Source of the DNA: Bacillota bacterium
Lineage (GTDB): Bacteria; Bacillota; Clostridia; Christensenellales; CAG-138
NCBI GenBank assembly: GCA_023459335.1
Contig: JAEWUO010000007.1
Coordinates: 77,119 to 141,118, forward strand
Reading direction: 5' to 3'
Length of the DNA: 64,000 nucleotides
Each line of letters starts with the position of its first letter. The first letter of the stretch is position 1. The notes under the pieces were generated by a model. It worked only from the letters and a program-made list of their open reading frames with translations. It was not told the DNA's origin and did not search any database. Below are positions 25,018-33,780 of this stretch, piece after piece. Made by a program: the position numbers and the translations under genes.

Positions 25018-27363
25018 TTAGGCGACTGGAGGTTGTTCTTCTATTTCATAAAGACTCGACCCGAAGTCACCCATCAGGCGCACCTTTTCGTTATAACCTG
25101 TTCCGATAAACTGGTTGTTGAGGTGAACCCCCTGCATCAGCGTTTTCCCGCTTGCCGAGTAGGTTTCCACGCAGTCGCGCAGCGTGTAGAGACGGTCGAT
25201 CCAGCGAAAAAGCATTCCATTCGGGTTGATTGGAAAAGGAAGGAGATGATTGATCAGCCCGCCGAATCTGCGGACGAAAACGCACTGCGGTTTTGTCTGA
25301 ATCCGGTATTGTGATTCTTCGTTTAATCCCGAAAGCGGAAGAACGTCGTTTCCCTCGGCGGCTTGCGCAAGCGTCTGGAACGCTCCCGCAACCGAGTGCG
25401 TTCGATCCGGTGAAACGGCTTGCCAATAAACCTTGTTCGACTTCGGCGTATCATGGCGATAAAATCTGCCGTACTGGAGCGTTCGGCGGTGCGCCTTATA
25501 GTATGCGATTTGATCGCATACTTCGTTTCGCTCCAGCCGCGTCAGATATTTCAGGTCAAGTTCATAACCAAGACAGCCAAAGCTCGCAACGTTAAAACGC
25601 GTGGAGATTTCCGTATTTCGCAGGGTTTGCTGGTTCGGCGCGGCGGAAACGTGCGCACCCATCGTCGACTGCGGATAAAGATAGCTCAGTCCCGCTTGTA
25701 TCTTCAGCCGTTCGACCGCGTCCGTATCGTCGCTCGACCAAACCTGCGGGGAAAAGCATAGCATGCCAAGATCAAAGCGGTTACCGCCGCTGGAGCAGGA
25801 TTCCAGCAGTATCTGCGGTCGCGGCAGGAAGATACGTCCCAGCACATCATATAAGCCGATGATGTACCGGTGATAGAACTCGCCCTGATTGGCGAGGAGA
25901 GGGGAGCATGCGTCGCTGATGTGGCGGTTCATGTCCCATTTGACGTAATCGATCTTCGCGTCGTCGAGGATGGAAGATACGCTTTCCACAATATAGTCTC
26001 GTACTGCGGGGTTGCACAGGTCGAGCAAGAGCTGATTTCGTCCGAGCAACGCGTCGCGTTTCGGCGTCGTTACTGCGTATTCCGGATGCGCGCGGAAGAG
26101 GTCGCTGTCCGGATTCACCATCTCCGGTTCAAACCAGAGCCCGAAATTCAAACCAAGCGAGTGGATTTCCTGTGCAAAATGGCTTATTCCCCGGGGCAGC
26201 TTTTTACGGTTAACGGCGTAATCGCCGAGGCCGGCGGTGTCGTTGTTCCGCTTGCCGAACCATCCGTCGTCAAGGACGAACAGCTCGACGCCGAGCCGTC
26301 TTGCCTGCCGGGCAAGGCGGAGAAGCTTACTCCGGGTAAACCGAAAAAAACTGGCTTCCCAGTTGTTGATGAGAACGGGGCGCTCCTGATTTTTCCATGC
26401 GCCGCGCACAATATTGCGATTAACAAACTCGTGGAAATGCGCGCTCATGCCGTTGAATCCATCCGGTGAGAAAGTCATGACCGCTTCCGGCGTTTCAAAA
26501 CGTTCTCCCGAGGCGAGCGTCCAATCAAAACAGTGCGGGTTGATCCCAAGCTGCACGCGCACAAGATCGAAGGGAGAAAGCTCCGCAATGCCGATATGAT
26601 TACCGCTGTATACGAGATTGAATCCGTAAACGCGGCCGTGAGATTCCGTCGCGCCGTCTGCGCACAGCAAAAAGCCGGGGTTATGCCGGTTGCTCGAAGC
26701 GCCAGTGGTGGAAGAACTGACGAACTGTCCGTATTGCAGCTTCCGGTCGTGGCGGTGTGTCTCTTTGATCCAGGCGCCGTCGAACGTAACGAGCGAGAAG
26801 CCTTCGTTTTCCAGATCGAGCTGCATGCTCATGATGCGGCGGATGGAAATCGGTTCGGTCCCATCGTTAATTAGGACTGCGCGGCGGGTTATAACGTCCG
26901 TTTCCGCAAATACGGTGTAATACAGGATCAGCTTGATTTTACCTGCGCGGTCGAGCATCGTTACGGCGAGTGTATCCGCCGCGCCTGTTTCGTCGTATGC
27001 CGTGGGCAGGGTTTCCATAGGAACACAGCCCTGAAGGATTTTATGCGATTCGTATACAAGATCGGTGCGATATGTCCCGTCCGCGAGTTTCACTTCAAGC
27101 GGTGTCTGCCGATAATCCCCGCATCCGACGCCCGACCATTCCAGCGGGATATTTTCGAGGCAGTAAGAAGGATCCGTTGCCGCGTTGTAAAGCACGGAAC
27201 TTCCATGCATGATCGAACGCTTTGTTAAAAGCGTTTCCATTTCGCAATCCGTTATGCGTTCTCCGTAGTGAATGTGCTCAAGATGTTTAAAGTCCGTAAT
27301 ACGGAAGAGATAACTTGTGTTCCTCGTTTGTAAAGAAAAGACACGATTCTGAAACGCGATCAT
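25018..27363 (-). CDS. Alpha-galactosidase, glycoside hydrolase family 36
   Basis: Hydrolyses terminal alpha-galactosides such as melibiose or raffinose. The 781-residue protein has the GH36 N-terminal beta-sandwich (about 1-330), then the catalytic barrel with ELFVLDDGWFGKRNNDTAG, the nucleophile Asp in IDYVKWDMNRHISD, ESCSSGGNRFD and the acid/base Asp in WSSDDTDAVERLKIQ, and a C-terminal beta domain. No signal peptide is seen, so it is cytosolic. A GGAAAGGA site precedes the ATG. No sugar transporter or LacI-type regulator is adjacent, so substrate uptake is encoded elsewhere. Confidence 0.95.
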   Translation of the reverse strand: MIAFQNRVFSLQTRNTSYLFRITDFKHLEHIHYGERITDCEMETLLTKRSIMHGSSVLYNAATDPSYCLENIPLEWSGVGCGDYRQTPLEVKLADGTYRTDLVYESHKILQGCVPMETLPTAYDETGAADTLAVTMLDRAGKIKLILYYTVFAETDVITRRAVLINDGTEPISIRRIMSMQLDLENEGFSLVTFDGAWIKETHRHDRKLQYGQFVSSSTTGASSNRHNPGFLLCADGATESHGRVYGFNLVYSGNHIGIAELSPFDLVRVQLGINPHCFDWTLASGERFETPEAVMTFSPDGFNGMSAHFHEFVNRNIVRGAWKNQERPVLINNWEASFFRFTRSKLLRLARQARRLGVELFVLDDGWFGKRNNDTAGLGDYAVNRKKLPRGISHFAQEIHSLGLNFGLWFEPEMVNPDSDLFRAHPEYAVTTPKRDALLGRNQLLLDLCNPAVRDYIVESVSSILDDAKIDYVKWDMNRHISDACSPLLANQGEFYHRYIIGLYDVLGRIFLPRPQILLESCSSGGNRFDLGMLCFSPQVWSSDDTDAVERLKIQAGLSYLYPQSTMGAHVSAAPNQQTLRNTEISTRFNVASFGCLGYELDLKYLTRLERNEVCDQIAYYKAHRRTLQYGRFYRHDTPKSNKVYWQAVSPDRTHSVAGAFQTLAQAAEGNDVLPLSGLNEESQYRIQTKPQCVFVRRFGGLINHLLPFPINPNGMLFRWIDRLYTLRDCVETYSASGKTLMQGVHLNNQFIGTGYNEKVRLMGDFGSSLYEIEEQPPVA

Positions 27364-27375
27364 AAACGTCCTTTC

Positions 27376-27393
27376 CGGATATGGTTTTATCCG
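27376..27393 (-). promoter_or_regulatory. Small inverted repeat just upstream of the alpha-galactosidase ribosome binding site
   Basis: CGGATA (27376-27381) and TATCCG (27388-27393) flank TGGTTT directly upstream of the GGAAAGGA site. It may be an operator half-site pair or an mRNA hairpin that affects initiation. Confidence 0.3.
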
Positions 27394-27417
27394 AAGAAAG
27401 TTGGATTTTACTTATTC

Positions 27418-27446
27418 ATTTTAGCCTTACCAAAATTACCCGTCAA
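27418..27446 (-). promoter_or_regulatory. Promoter of the alpha-galactosidase gene
   Basis: Minus-strand TTGACG (27441-27446), 17 bp, TAAAAT (27418-27423), about 55 bp before the ATG. Confidence 0.6.
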
Positions 27447-27496
27447 TGCAGAGATCGGATTTTTACCGAATCCTGCAAAACACTGCGTTAAGTTTA

Positions 27497-27525
27497 TTGA
27501 CAACCGCCGAAGCATACTGTATAAA
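27497..27525 (+). promoter_or_regulatory. Promoter of the APC permease gene
   Basis: TTGACA (27497-27502), 17 bp, TATAAA (27520-27525). A palindrome TGAAC-N5-GTTCA at 27541-27555 lies about where early transcription begins and could be an operator. Confidence 0.7.
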
Positions 27526-27571
27526 TGTATCGGGGTTGAGTGAACAAATCGTTCAAATGAGGAGATAGGGA

Positions 27572-28933
27572 ATGGATACGAAATTAAAAAAGAAATACGG
27601 CCTTTTTACCGCTATTTCGATGGTTGTCGGTATCGTCATCGGTAGCGGCGTATTTTTTAAGGCGGAGAAAATTCTGAACGTTACCGGCGGCAACCTGCCG
27701 CTCGGCATACTCGCCTGGATTATCGGCGGCGTGATCATGATGGTCTGTTCGTACGTCTTCGCCGTCATGGCGACAAAGTACGAATATGTGAACGGAGTCG
27801 TCGATTATTCGGAGGTCACTGTTGGGAAGAAGTACGGGTATATGATGGGGTGGTTTTTTGCCACGATCTATTATCCGACGCTGACCAGCGTACTTGCATG
27901 GGTTTCCGCGCGGTATACCGCGGTGCTGTTCGGCTGGTCGATCGTTGGTCCGGAGTGCATGGTGCTGTCCGCGTTTTTCCTGATCGCAAGCTACGCCATC
28001 AACGCGCTTTCTCCAAAGATCGCCGGAAAGTTCCAGGTGAGTACGACGGTGATTAAACTGATTCCGCTTCTGCTCATGGGAGTCGTGGGTGTGATCGTCG
28101 GTTTAAGCAATGGAATGACGGTGCAGAATTTTTCAAACGCGGTTACTCAGGTTGCTTCCAAAAGCGGCGCGCTGCTGACCGCGGTCTGTGCGACCGCCTT
28201 CGCTTATGAAGGATGGGTCATCGCGACCAGCATCAATGCCGAACTGCGGGATTCAAAGAAAAACCTGCCGATTGCGCTCGTAGCGGGAGCGGCGATCGTC
28301 ATTGTGGTGTATATTCTCTATTATGTTGGTCTAGCAGGCGTAGTACCAAACGCAACGCTGATGGAGAACGGGCAGGAAGGCGCAAAGCTTGCGTTCTCAA
28401 CGCTGTTTTCCAGCGCCGCCGGAACGCTTCTCTTCGTGTTTGTCATCATCTCCTGCCTGGGTACATTGAACGGCTTGATGATGGGATGTACGCGCGGTTT
28501 CTATTCTCTTGCGGTTCGCGGAGTCGGCCCCAAACCGGAAGTGTATCAGGAAATCAGCCCGAAGACAAACATGGTTACCAATTCTTCCGCGCTGGGGCTG
28601 CTGCTCTGTGCGGCTTGGCTTGCATATTTCTTCGGCGCAAATCTCGTGGAAAAATCATGGTTCGGCGTGGTTTCGTTCGATTCATCCGAGCTTCCGATCA
28701 TCACCGTTTACGCCATGTATATCCCGATGTTCATCGCCTTTTTGATCAAACAAAAGGACCTTGGCTTCGTCAAGCGCGTCCTGATGCCGCTGCTCGGCGT
28801 GCTGGGATGCCTGTTTATGGTATATGCGGCGATCGTATCTCATAAGATGGCGGTTGTATGGTATCTTGTGGTGTTTGCCGTGATTATGCTGATCGGCGTG
28901 TTTTTCGCAAAGGCGAAACAGATCGAGAAATAA
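27572..28933 (+). CDS. APC-superfamily amino acid permease
   Basis: The 453-residue protein has about twelve hydrophobic helices. It opens with the APC signature GLFTAISMVVGIVIGSGVFF (residues about 10-29), and the GSG motif on helix 1 forms part of the substrate site. ATAFAYEGWVIATSINAEL, corresponding to helix 6, is typical of the family. The layout resembles the LAT/ygjI-like or serine-threonine exchange branches; the substrate cannot be assigned. GAGGAGATAGGG lies upstream of the ATG. It is a single gene between its promoter and terminator. Confidence 0.92.
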   Translation: MDTKLKKKYGLFTAISMVVGIVIGSGVFFKAEKILNVTGGNLPLGILAWIIGGVIMMVCSYVFAVMATKYEYVNGVVDYSEVTVGKKYGYMMGWFFATIYYPTLTSVLAWVSARYTAVLFGWSIVGPECMVLSAFFLIASYAINALSPKIAGKFQVSTTVIKLIPLLLMGVVGVIVGLSNGMTVQNFSNAVTQVASKSGALLTAVCATAFAYEGWVIATSINAELRDSKKNLPIALVAGAAIVIVVYILYYVGLAGVVPNATLMENGQEGAKLAFSTLFSSAAGTLLFVFVIISCLGTLNGLMMGCTRGFYSLAVRGVGPKPEVYQEISPKTNMVTNSSALGLLLCAAWLAYFFGANLVEKSWFGVVSFDSSELPIITVYAMYIPMFIAFLIKQKDLGFVKRVLMPLLGVLGCLFMVYAAIVSHKMAVVWYLVVFAVIMLIGVFFAKAKQIEK

Positions 28934-28958
28934 CAGTTTCACATTCAACCCGCAAAAG

Positions 28959-28988
28959 ACGAACCGCCGTTTCACGGCGGTTCGTTTT
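28959..28988. terminator. Bidirectional terminator
   Basis: Perfect 12-bp stem (28959-28970 with 28974-28985), TTTT on the plus strand and CTTTT on the minus strand. It serves the permease gene and the converging reductase pair. Confidence 0.85.
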
Positions 28989-28999
28989 CTAAGCGAAGT

Positions 29000-29683
29000 T
29001 TATTGCGCGGAATATGGTTTTCGGTAGAGGTCCTTTATTTTGATTCTGTTTTTTCTCGCCGTCGATTTCCAGCCGGCGTTTCCGGCCATATAATAGAGCG
29101 TACGCGGAAATTTCGCCGCAGTCAGCTCGATCCGAGGCGGCTGCGCTTCCTCATGAAGCTGGTCGTCTTTTATCCGTTGAAACAGGCCGTCCACCTGTTC
29201 GAACAACGACCGTAAGAACGGCGCGCCCTGCGTACCGAGCATCATCCCGCCGCAACCGATCAGAAGCCCGCCTCGGAATGTCCTGCCTGTCTTTTTTGCG
29301 AATTGCTCGACAACGCGAATGGCCTCGCTGCTGGCCTCCGCTTCCGGAAAACCGCAGTTGATCATCGCGTATACGTTTGCGTTTTTCTCAGCGCGCGGAT
29401 AAGCCGCCGCGAAATCCTGCAAAAATCTTGTCAGCATCGCGGGCAAGCAAAAAAAATAGAGTGGAAATATGAAAACGATCGCGTCCGCCTCCAACAACTG
29501 CCGGAATGCATGTTCCGTTTTGCGATGCATCATTACATGACGAACTGGAATCGTCTGAACGTCCAATCGCTCGTCCTGTATCTGCGCTTCGCCTCTTTTG
29601 ACGAGTAAAGCGGATACCGCCTGGCTTTGATCCACCTTCGGGCTGCCACTCACAAGTACGATTCGCTTCTTCCCGCCGCTCAT
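29000..29683 (-). CDS. Flavodoxin-fold NAD(P)H-dependent oxidoreductase
   Basis: The 227-residue protein starts with the flavodoxin-type phosphate-binding strand and loop RIVLVSGSPKVDQSQA, then DAIVFIFPLYFFCLPAMLTRF, as in NAD(P)H-dependent FMN reductases. The ATG at 29683 overlaps the stop of the upstream gene by four bases and has a GGAGG site; an in-frame ATG at 29704 lies inside the upstream gene. The electron acceptor is unknown. It forms a two-gene operon with the related gene at 29680-30240. Confidence 0.87.
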   Translation of the reverse strand: MSGGKKRIVLVSGSPKVDQSQAVSALLVKRGEAQIQDERLDVQTIPVRHVMMHRKTEHAFRQLLEADAIVFIFPLYFFCLPAMLTRFLQDFAAAYPRAEKNANVYAMINCGFPEAEASSEAIRVVEQFAKKTGRTFRGGLLIGCGGMMLGTQGAPFLRSLFEQVDGLFQRIKDDQLHEEAQPPRIELTAAKFPRTLYYMAGNAGWKSTARKNRIKIKDLYRKPYSAQ

Positions 29684-30240
29684 AATGCGCCTCCGTTTCT
29701 GCATAACGAAATTTCATCCAACGCTCTTGCGATCGCCGCATCATCTCCGTTATCGGCAAAAATATCGATATCGGTGCGGTGTTTTTGCGTGATGTCCAGA
29801 AACAGCTGTTTTTCTTCGTCGGTGAAGTCCTCTCCATAGACGAGCATGATCTGCTTCGGATAATCGTCATAACGTAAAGGATGCGTCGTAGAACCGTCCT
29901 TGCGCGTTATAAAAAAAGGGAGCACATTCGGCAGCCAGCGGTCGATCACGCATTTCATATTCGCTGAAAACTGGCCGAACACGATGGGACAAAGGTAGAC
30001 CACCACGTCGCTGGTCATGCAGGCGCGGTTGATGTTTGTGATTCCGTCGCGCATGATACATTCGCCGGGCGTTTTTGTCCAGCAATCGAAACATCCGCGG
30101 CAGAACGCAAGTTCATCCCGTTCAATCGTTTTTTCCTCAACGTCAAAGCCGTGATTCGATAGGTAGCCGCCGAGCAGTTCGCTGATTTCTTTATGTCTCG
30201 TCGTCTGAAATTCCCCGTCGGAAAGCAGATATGCCCGCAT
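29680..30240 (-). CDS. Flavodoxin-fold reductase with Cys cluster
   Basis: The 186-residue protein belongs to the NADPH-dependent FMN reductase / iron-sulfur flavoprotein group. It has an N-terminal strand AYLLSDGEFQTTRH and the segment FCRGCFDCWTKTPGECIM, a C-x2-C-x2-C-x7-C pattern close to the cluster motif of iron-sulfur flavoproteins, followed by DVVVYLCPIVFGQFSANMK. A 4Fe-4S cluster is possible but unproven. It is the first gene of the two-gene unit, with its own promoter at 30271-30299. Confidence 0.85.
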   Translation of the reverse strand: MRAYLLSDGEFQTTRHKEISELLGGYLSNHGFDVEEKTIERDELAFCRGCFDCWTKTPGECIMRDGITNINRACMTSDVVVYLCPIVFGQFSANMKCVIDRWLPNVLPFFITRKDGSTTHPLRYDDYPKQIMLVYGEDFTDEEKQLFLDITQKHRTDIDIFADNGDDAAIARALDEISLCRNGGAL

Positions 30241-30270
30241 GTTGAAGCTCTCCTTTCAGTATTTACATTC

Positions 30271-30299
30271 TATATATTACCCGCATAAGATTTTGTCAA
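30271..30299 (-). promoter_or_regulatory. Promoter of the two flavodoxin-fold genes
   Basis: Minus-strand TTGACA (30294-30299), 17 bp, TATATA (30271-30276). Confidence 0.65.
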
Positions 30300-30351
30300 C
30301 AAAAAATAATATCATCTGTATTCGAACAGTTTAACGGAATATTGTTTTGCC

Positions 30352-30380
30352 TTGTGCATCTGAATTGGATGGGATATAAT
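30352..30380 (+). promoter_or_regulatory. Promoter of proA
   Basis: TTGTGC (30352-30357), 17 bp, TATAAT (30375-30380), 26 bp before the proA start. Confidence 0.65.
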
Positions 30381-30406
30381 GTTTGGAAAGTTCGGAGGGG
30401 ATGCAT

Positions 30407-31648
30407 ATGACGGTACGAGAACTCGCTCTTCAGGCGAAAGTCGCCTCAGGCGGACTCGCCATCACGTCCACACAAATCAGGAACGACGCGCTGATTGCAA
30501 TGGCAAACGCGCTTCGAGCCAACGTACCTGAAATCCTTCGCGCAAACGCGGAGGATGTTCTCGCCGCGCAAAAATCCGGCGTTAAAGCGGCATTTATAGA
30601 CCGGCTGACGCTCGATGAAAAGAGAATCGAGGGAATGGCTGGCGGCATGGTGAAAGTAGCACTGCTGCCAGACCCGATCGGGAAAAGCGATTACGTCAGC
30701 GTGCGTCCGAACGGACTTCGCATTGAAAAACGCCGCGTACCTTTGGGCGTGATCGGAATCATTTTTGAGTCACGTCCTAATGTGACTGCGGACGCAATCG
30801 CCCTCTGCGTTAAATCCGGTAACGCCTGCGTCCTGCGAGGCGGTTCGGAGGCAATCCGCAGCAACTCCGCAATATGCGATACGCTGGCCGAAGCCGCCGA
30901 AAAAAACGGAATCCCCGCCGGCTCGTTTCAGCTGCTGCGGGACACCGACCGTGCCGCGGCAACTGAACTGATGAGACAAAAAGGCCTCATCGACGTATTG
31001 ATCCCGCGCGGCGGAGCGGGGCTGATTCAGAGCATCGTGCAGCAGGCGACCATTCCGGTTATTGAAACCGGCGTCGGCGTCTGCCATGTCTATATCGATG
31101 AGTCGGCCGATTTAACTATGGCCGCAGATATTATAGAAAACGCAAAATGTTCGAGGCCTTCCGTATGCAACGCGGCGGAGACGCTGCTCGTCCACGCGAG
31201 CGTTGCGGAGGCGGCGCTGCCTCGTATCGCGCAGCGGCTGACCGGACGCGGCGTGGAACTGCGGTGCGATCCGCGCTCCAAAGCGTTCATGCCGGGATCG
31301 ATTGACGCCGTAGAAGAAGACTGGTCGACGGAATACGACGATCTGATCCTCTCTGTAAAGGTCGTCGAGTCGTATGACGATGCGGTTCGGCATATTGAAA
31401 AATACGGTACGCATCACAGCGACTCAATTGTGACATGCCGTTATGATCTGGCAGAACGCTTCCTTAACGAAGTGAATTCCGCCGCGGTTTATGTCAACGC
31501 ATCCACGCGCTTTACGGACGGCGAGGAGTTTGGTTTCGGCGCGGAGATTGGAATCAGTACGCAGAAGCTGCATGCGCGCGGTCCGATGGGGCTGGACGAG
31601 CTGACAACGATAAAATACGCGATACGCGGGGACGGGCAGATTCGTTAA
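30407..31648 (+). CDS. proA: Glutamate-5-semialdehyde dehydrogenase
   Basis: Reduces gamma-glutamyl phosphate to glutamate semialdehyde in proline synthesis. The 413-residue protein shows LGVIGIIFESRPNVTADA, PRGGAGLIQSIV and the catalytic Cys in AKCSRPSVCNAAETLLV, and ends in HARGPMGLDELTT. The ATG at 30407 lies eight bases after GGAGGGG, while the ATG at 30401 is too close to it. No proB is adjacent, which is unusual as proB-proA are often paired; proC is 20 kb away at 51.1 kb. Confidence 0.96.
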   Translation: MTVRELALQAKVASGGLAITSTQIRNDALIAMANALRANVPEILRANAEDVLAAQKSGVKAAFIDRLTLDEKRIEGMAGGMVKVALLPDPIGKSDYVSVRPNGLRIEKRRVPLGVIGIIFESRPNVTADAIALCVKSGNACVLRGGSEAIRSNSAICDTLAEAAEKNGIPAGSFQLLRDTDRAAATELMRQKGLIDVLIPRGGAGLIQSIVQQATIPVIETGVGVCHVYIDESADLTMAADIIENAKCSRPSVCNAAETLLVHASVAEAALPRIAQRLTGRGVELRCDPRSKAFMPGSIDAVEEDWSTEYDDLILSVKVVESYDDAVRHIEKYGTHHSDSIVTCRYDLAERFLNEVNSAAVYVNASTRFTDGEEFGFGAEIGISTQKLHARGPMGLDELTTIKYAIRGDGQIR

Positions 31649-31689
31649 CGATCTGTAATACTCGTATCATCGATTCACGGGAGAAATCA

Positions 31690-32490
31690 ATGGCAATCAA
31701 GCTCATCGCGCTGGACATCGATGGAACGCTGACCAACCAGCCCGAACAGGTCAGCAGACGAAACAGCGATGCGATCCGGCGCGCAATAGACGACGGAATA
31801 GCGGTCGTTCTTGCGACCGGGAGAGGCTTGCCCGCAACCCGTCCACTCTGGAAGAATCTGGACCTGCACGGGCCCTGCATTATTTACGGCGGCGCGATCA
31901 TTGTGGATACGGACACCGAACGCCTTATCAAAATACACGAAATTCCGTCCGACGTCATCCTGGAAGTACTGGAATACGCCGCGCAGGAAGGGATCCACGC
32001 ACAGATTTATGTGAACGACGTCGTATATTTTGAGAAAATGACTCCGTTGGCAGAGCGATATGTCGGCAGGCATAAATTGCAGTATGTAATAGACCCTGAA
32101 CTGCGAAATAAAGCGTGGACCGGCGTTCCTAAGGTTCTTTGCCTGTGCGAAGCCGATCGCCAGGACGAGGTGCTTTCCAATTTCTGCGCGCGTTTCGACG
32201 GTATCGCGCAGGTATCCCGTTCCAATCCCGGATTTATCGAGATCAACTGTCTCGGCGTCACGAAAGGCAGCGCGCTGGAAGAAATTTCAAATATGCTGGG
32301 CATCCAGCGGGCGGATGTCGCTGCGGCAGGCGATAACTATCTCGATCTGGAGATGATCGAATGGGCCGGCCTCGGAGCCTGCGTCGAAGACGGTGCGGAG
32401 CAGGTCAAAGCCGCCGCGGATATGATCATTCCGCCTTGCGGTGAAGACGGCGTTGCGGTATGGATCGAAACGTCTATTTTATCCGAATAA
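31690..32490 (+). CDS. Cof-type HAD hydrolase
   Basis: The 266-residue protein has motif I ALDIDGTLTN with the nucleophile Asp near residue 8, motif II VLATGRGL, and the C-terminal motif AAAGDNYLDLEMIEWAG. The large cap domain between about 85 and 190 places it in the Cof/YbiV group of sugar phosphate and cofactor phosphatases. The substrate is not predictable. It lies 41 bp after proA and 35 bp before the ROK gene, which suggests co-transcription. Confidence 0.92.
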   Translation: MAIKLIALDIDGTLTNQPEQVSRRNSDAIRRAIDDGIAVVLATGRGLPATRPLWKNLDLHGPCIIYGGAIIVDTDTERLIKIHEIPSDVILEVLEYAAQEGIHAQIYVNDVVYFEKMTPLAERYVGRHKLQYVIDPELRNKAWTGVPKVLCLCEADRQDEVLSNFCARFDGIAQVSRSNPGFIEINCLGVTKGSALEEISNMLGIQRADVAAAGDNYLDLEMIEWAGLGACVEDGAEQVKAAADMIIPPCGEDGVAVWIETSILSE

Positions 32491-32525
32491 TAGCAACCGG
32501 ATTTTCCCGAATCAGGAGGTAACGC

Positions 32526-33473
32526 ATGTACAGCATCGGCGTAGATATTGGCGGCAGTAAGATTGCTGTTGGAATTGTGAATCAGGAGCTTAATCTGATC
32601 AGCAAGAAATCCCTTCCGTTTCCGCGTAAGGGAAATCCGCTAGATTCCATCGAAGTGATTCGTTCTATGATCAGCGGACTGATCGCCGAAAATCATCTCA
32701 AGACGGAAGATGCCGCCTGTATCGGGCTGGCCGTTCCCGGAAGCATCGATTACGGCAACGGTTCGGTAATTCATGCGTATAATCTCGATTATCATAATTT
32801 TCCGCTTTGCGAGCTTGTCGGCGAAGGATTCCCCGGCGTGAAAGTATATGTGGAGAACGACGCGAACGCGGCCGCGCTGGCGGAGTATTACTGCGGTTCG
32901 TTTCGCGGCAGCTCATCCGGGCTTGTGATCACGATCGGCACCGGCGTCGGCGGCGGATTGGTGCTCGACGGTAAGCTCTTCGTCGGGGGGAAGAAAAACG
33001 GATTCGAATTCGGTCATGCGGTGCTCGTTTTCGGCGGGGAACCCTGCACCTGCGGACAGCGCGGCTGTATCGAATCCTACTGTTCCGCCGCGGCGCTCGT
33101 CCGCGAAGGACGGAAAGCCGCGCAGGCGCATCACGAGAGTGCGATGTACCAGCGTGCGCAGGGGGATCTGACCAGAATCAACGCGAAGCTCGTCATGGAC
33201 TGCGCGAAAGAGATGGACGAAGCTGCCTGCGCGGTCTACGACCAGTTCACCGCCTATCTCGGCGCGACGGCTTGCACAGCGATCGCGCTGTTCGATCCCG
33301 AGATCATCGCGTTTGGCGGCGGTGTCAGCAACGACGGCGAGTTTTTACTCGCTCCGATTCGCGAATACGCAAGAAAATACGCGTTCTTTAAAAACCATGC
33401 GAAGATTGTAACTGCGGAGATGAAGAACGACGCGGGCATCGTCGGCGCGGCGATGCTGTACCTGCAAAGATAA
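32526..33473 (+). CDS. ROK family sugar kinase
   Basis: The 315-residue protein has the N-terminal ATP-binding GVDIGGSKIAVGIV, VENDANAAALAEYYCG and TIGTGVGGGLVLDG, and the zinc motif CTCGQRGCIE (C-x-C-G-x2-G-C-x-E) with the upstream His in EFGHAVLV. There is no N-terminal helix-turn-helix, so it is a kinase (glucokinase-like) rather than a ROK repressor. An AGGAGG site precedes the ATG. A strong hairpin follows the stop. Confidence 0.94.
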   Translation: MYSIGVDIGGSKIAVGIVNQELNLISKKSLPFPRKGNPLDSIEVIRSMISGLIAENHLKTEDAACIGLAVPGSIDYGNGSVIHAYNLDYHNFPLCELVGEGFPGVKVYVENDANAAALAEYYCGSFRGSSSGLVITIGTGVGGGLVLDGKLFVGGKKNGFEFGHAVLVFGGEPCTCGQRGCIESYCSAAALVREGRKAAQAHHESAMYQRAQGDLTRINAKLVMDCAKEMDEAACAVYDQFTAYLGATACTAIALFDPEIIAFGGGVSNDGEFLLAPIREYARKYAFFKNHAKIVTAEMKNDAGIVGAAMLYLQR

Positions 33474-33480
33474 CAGAAGA

Positions 33481-33523
33481 TATAATAAATAGTGCGGCAT
33501 AAATTGCCGCACTATTTATTATA
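33481..33523. terminator. Very long AT-rich palindromic terminator
   Basis: A perfect 19-bp stem (33481-33499 with 33505-33523, loop TAAAT) follows the ROK stop by seven bases. The lower stem is A/T-rich and provides the U-tract in both directions. Confidence 0.8.
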
Positions 33524-33545
33524 ATAGACAAGGAGCCAATTTCTT
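33523..33545 (+). repeat. Direct repeat, copy 1 (half terminator)
   Basis: These 23 bases recur exactly at 33594-33616, 71 bp further on. Copy 1 holds only the left arm of the hairpin that copy 2 completes. Confidence 0.8.
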
Positions 33546-33593
33546 TCCGGATTAAAACCAAAATGTGGAGACTGATTCGAACTGCTATATAAA

Positions 33594-33616
33594 AATAGAC
33601 AAGGAGCCAATTTCTT
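33594..33616 (+). repeat. Direct repeat, copy 2
   Basis: Exact second copy of 33523-33545. It overlaps the terminator of the minus-strand RNA. Confidence 0.8.
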
Positions 33617-33624
33617 GGCTCCTT
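33601..33624 (-). terminator. Terminator of the candidate small RNA
   Basis: AAGGAGCCAA (33601-33610) pairs with TTGGCTCCTT (33615-33624). On the minus strand GTCTATTTTT follows, while the plus strand lacks a T-run. Confidence 0.7.
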
Positions 33625-33780
33625 TGTACTTTCCGTCCGTCAAGCCTTTCCGATGGTGCCCTATCCACCAGAAAGCAATTATGAAGTTACGTAGTAGTTC
33701 GGTTACGCGGTTTTAAGGAGGAAATCGGTAATGAAAAAACGAACATAACGGACGGAAACTTATTTACTTTTCTTGATTCG

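Larger units (their letters stand above)
33594..33774 (-). ncRNA. Candidate structured small RNA, about 180 nt (6S-like layout possible)
   Basis: No protein gene fits between 33474 and 33837. On the minus strand a consensus-like promoter (33781-33809) is followed by a segment whose ends pair over 11 bp (33748-33758 with 33630-33640) and then by a 10-bp hairpin with a T-rich tail. Inside, CCGAT and ATCGG and a GGTG/CACC hairpin can pair, leaving an open middle. A single long rod with a central bubble and about 180 nt length recalls 6S RNA, but I cannot confirm a family. It starts just downstream of the radical SAM gene on the same strand. Confidence 0.55.

Noticed and set aside
33481..33616. 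Start of a CRISPR array (palindrome plus repeats)
   Set aside because: Only two copies of one 23-bp repeat, no regular spacers and no cas genes.
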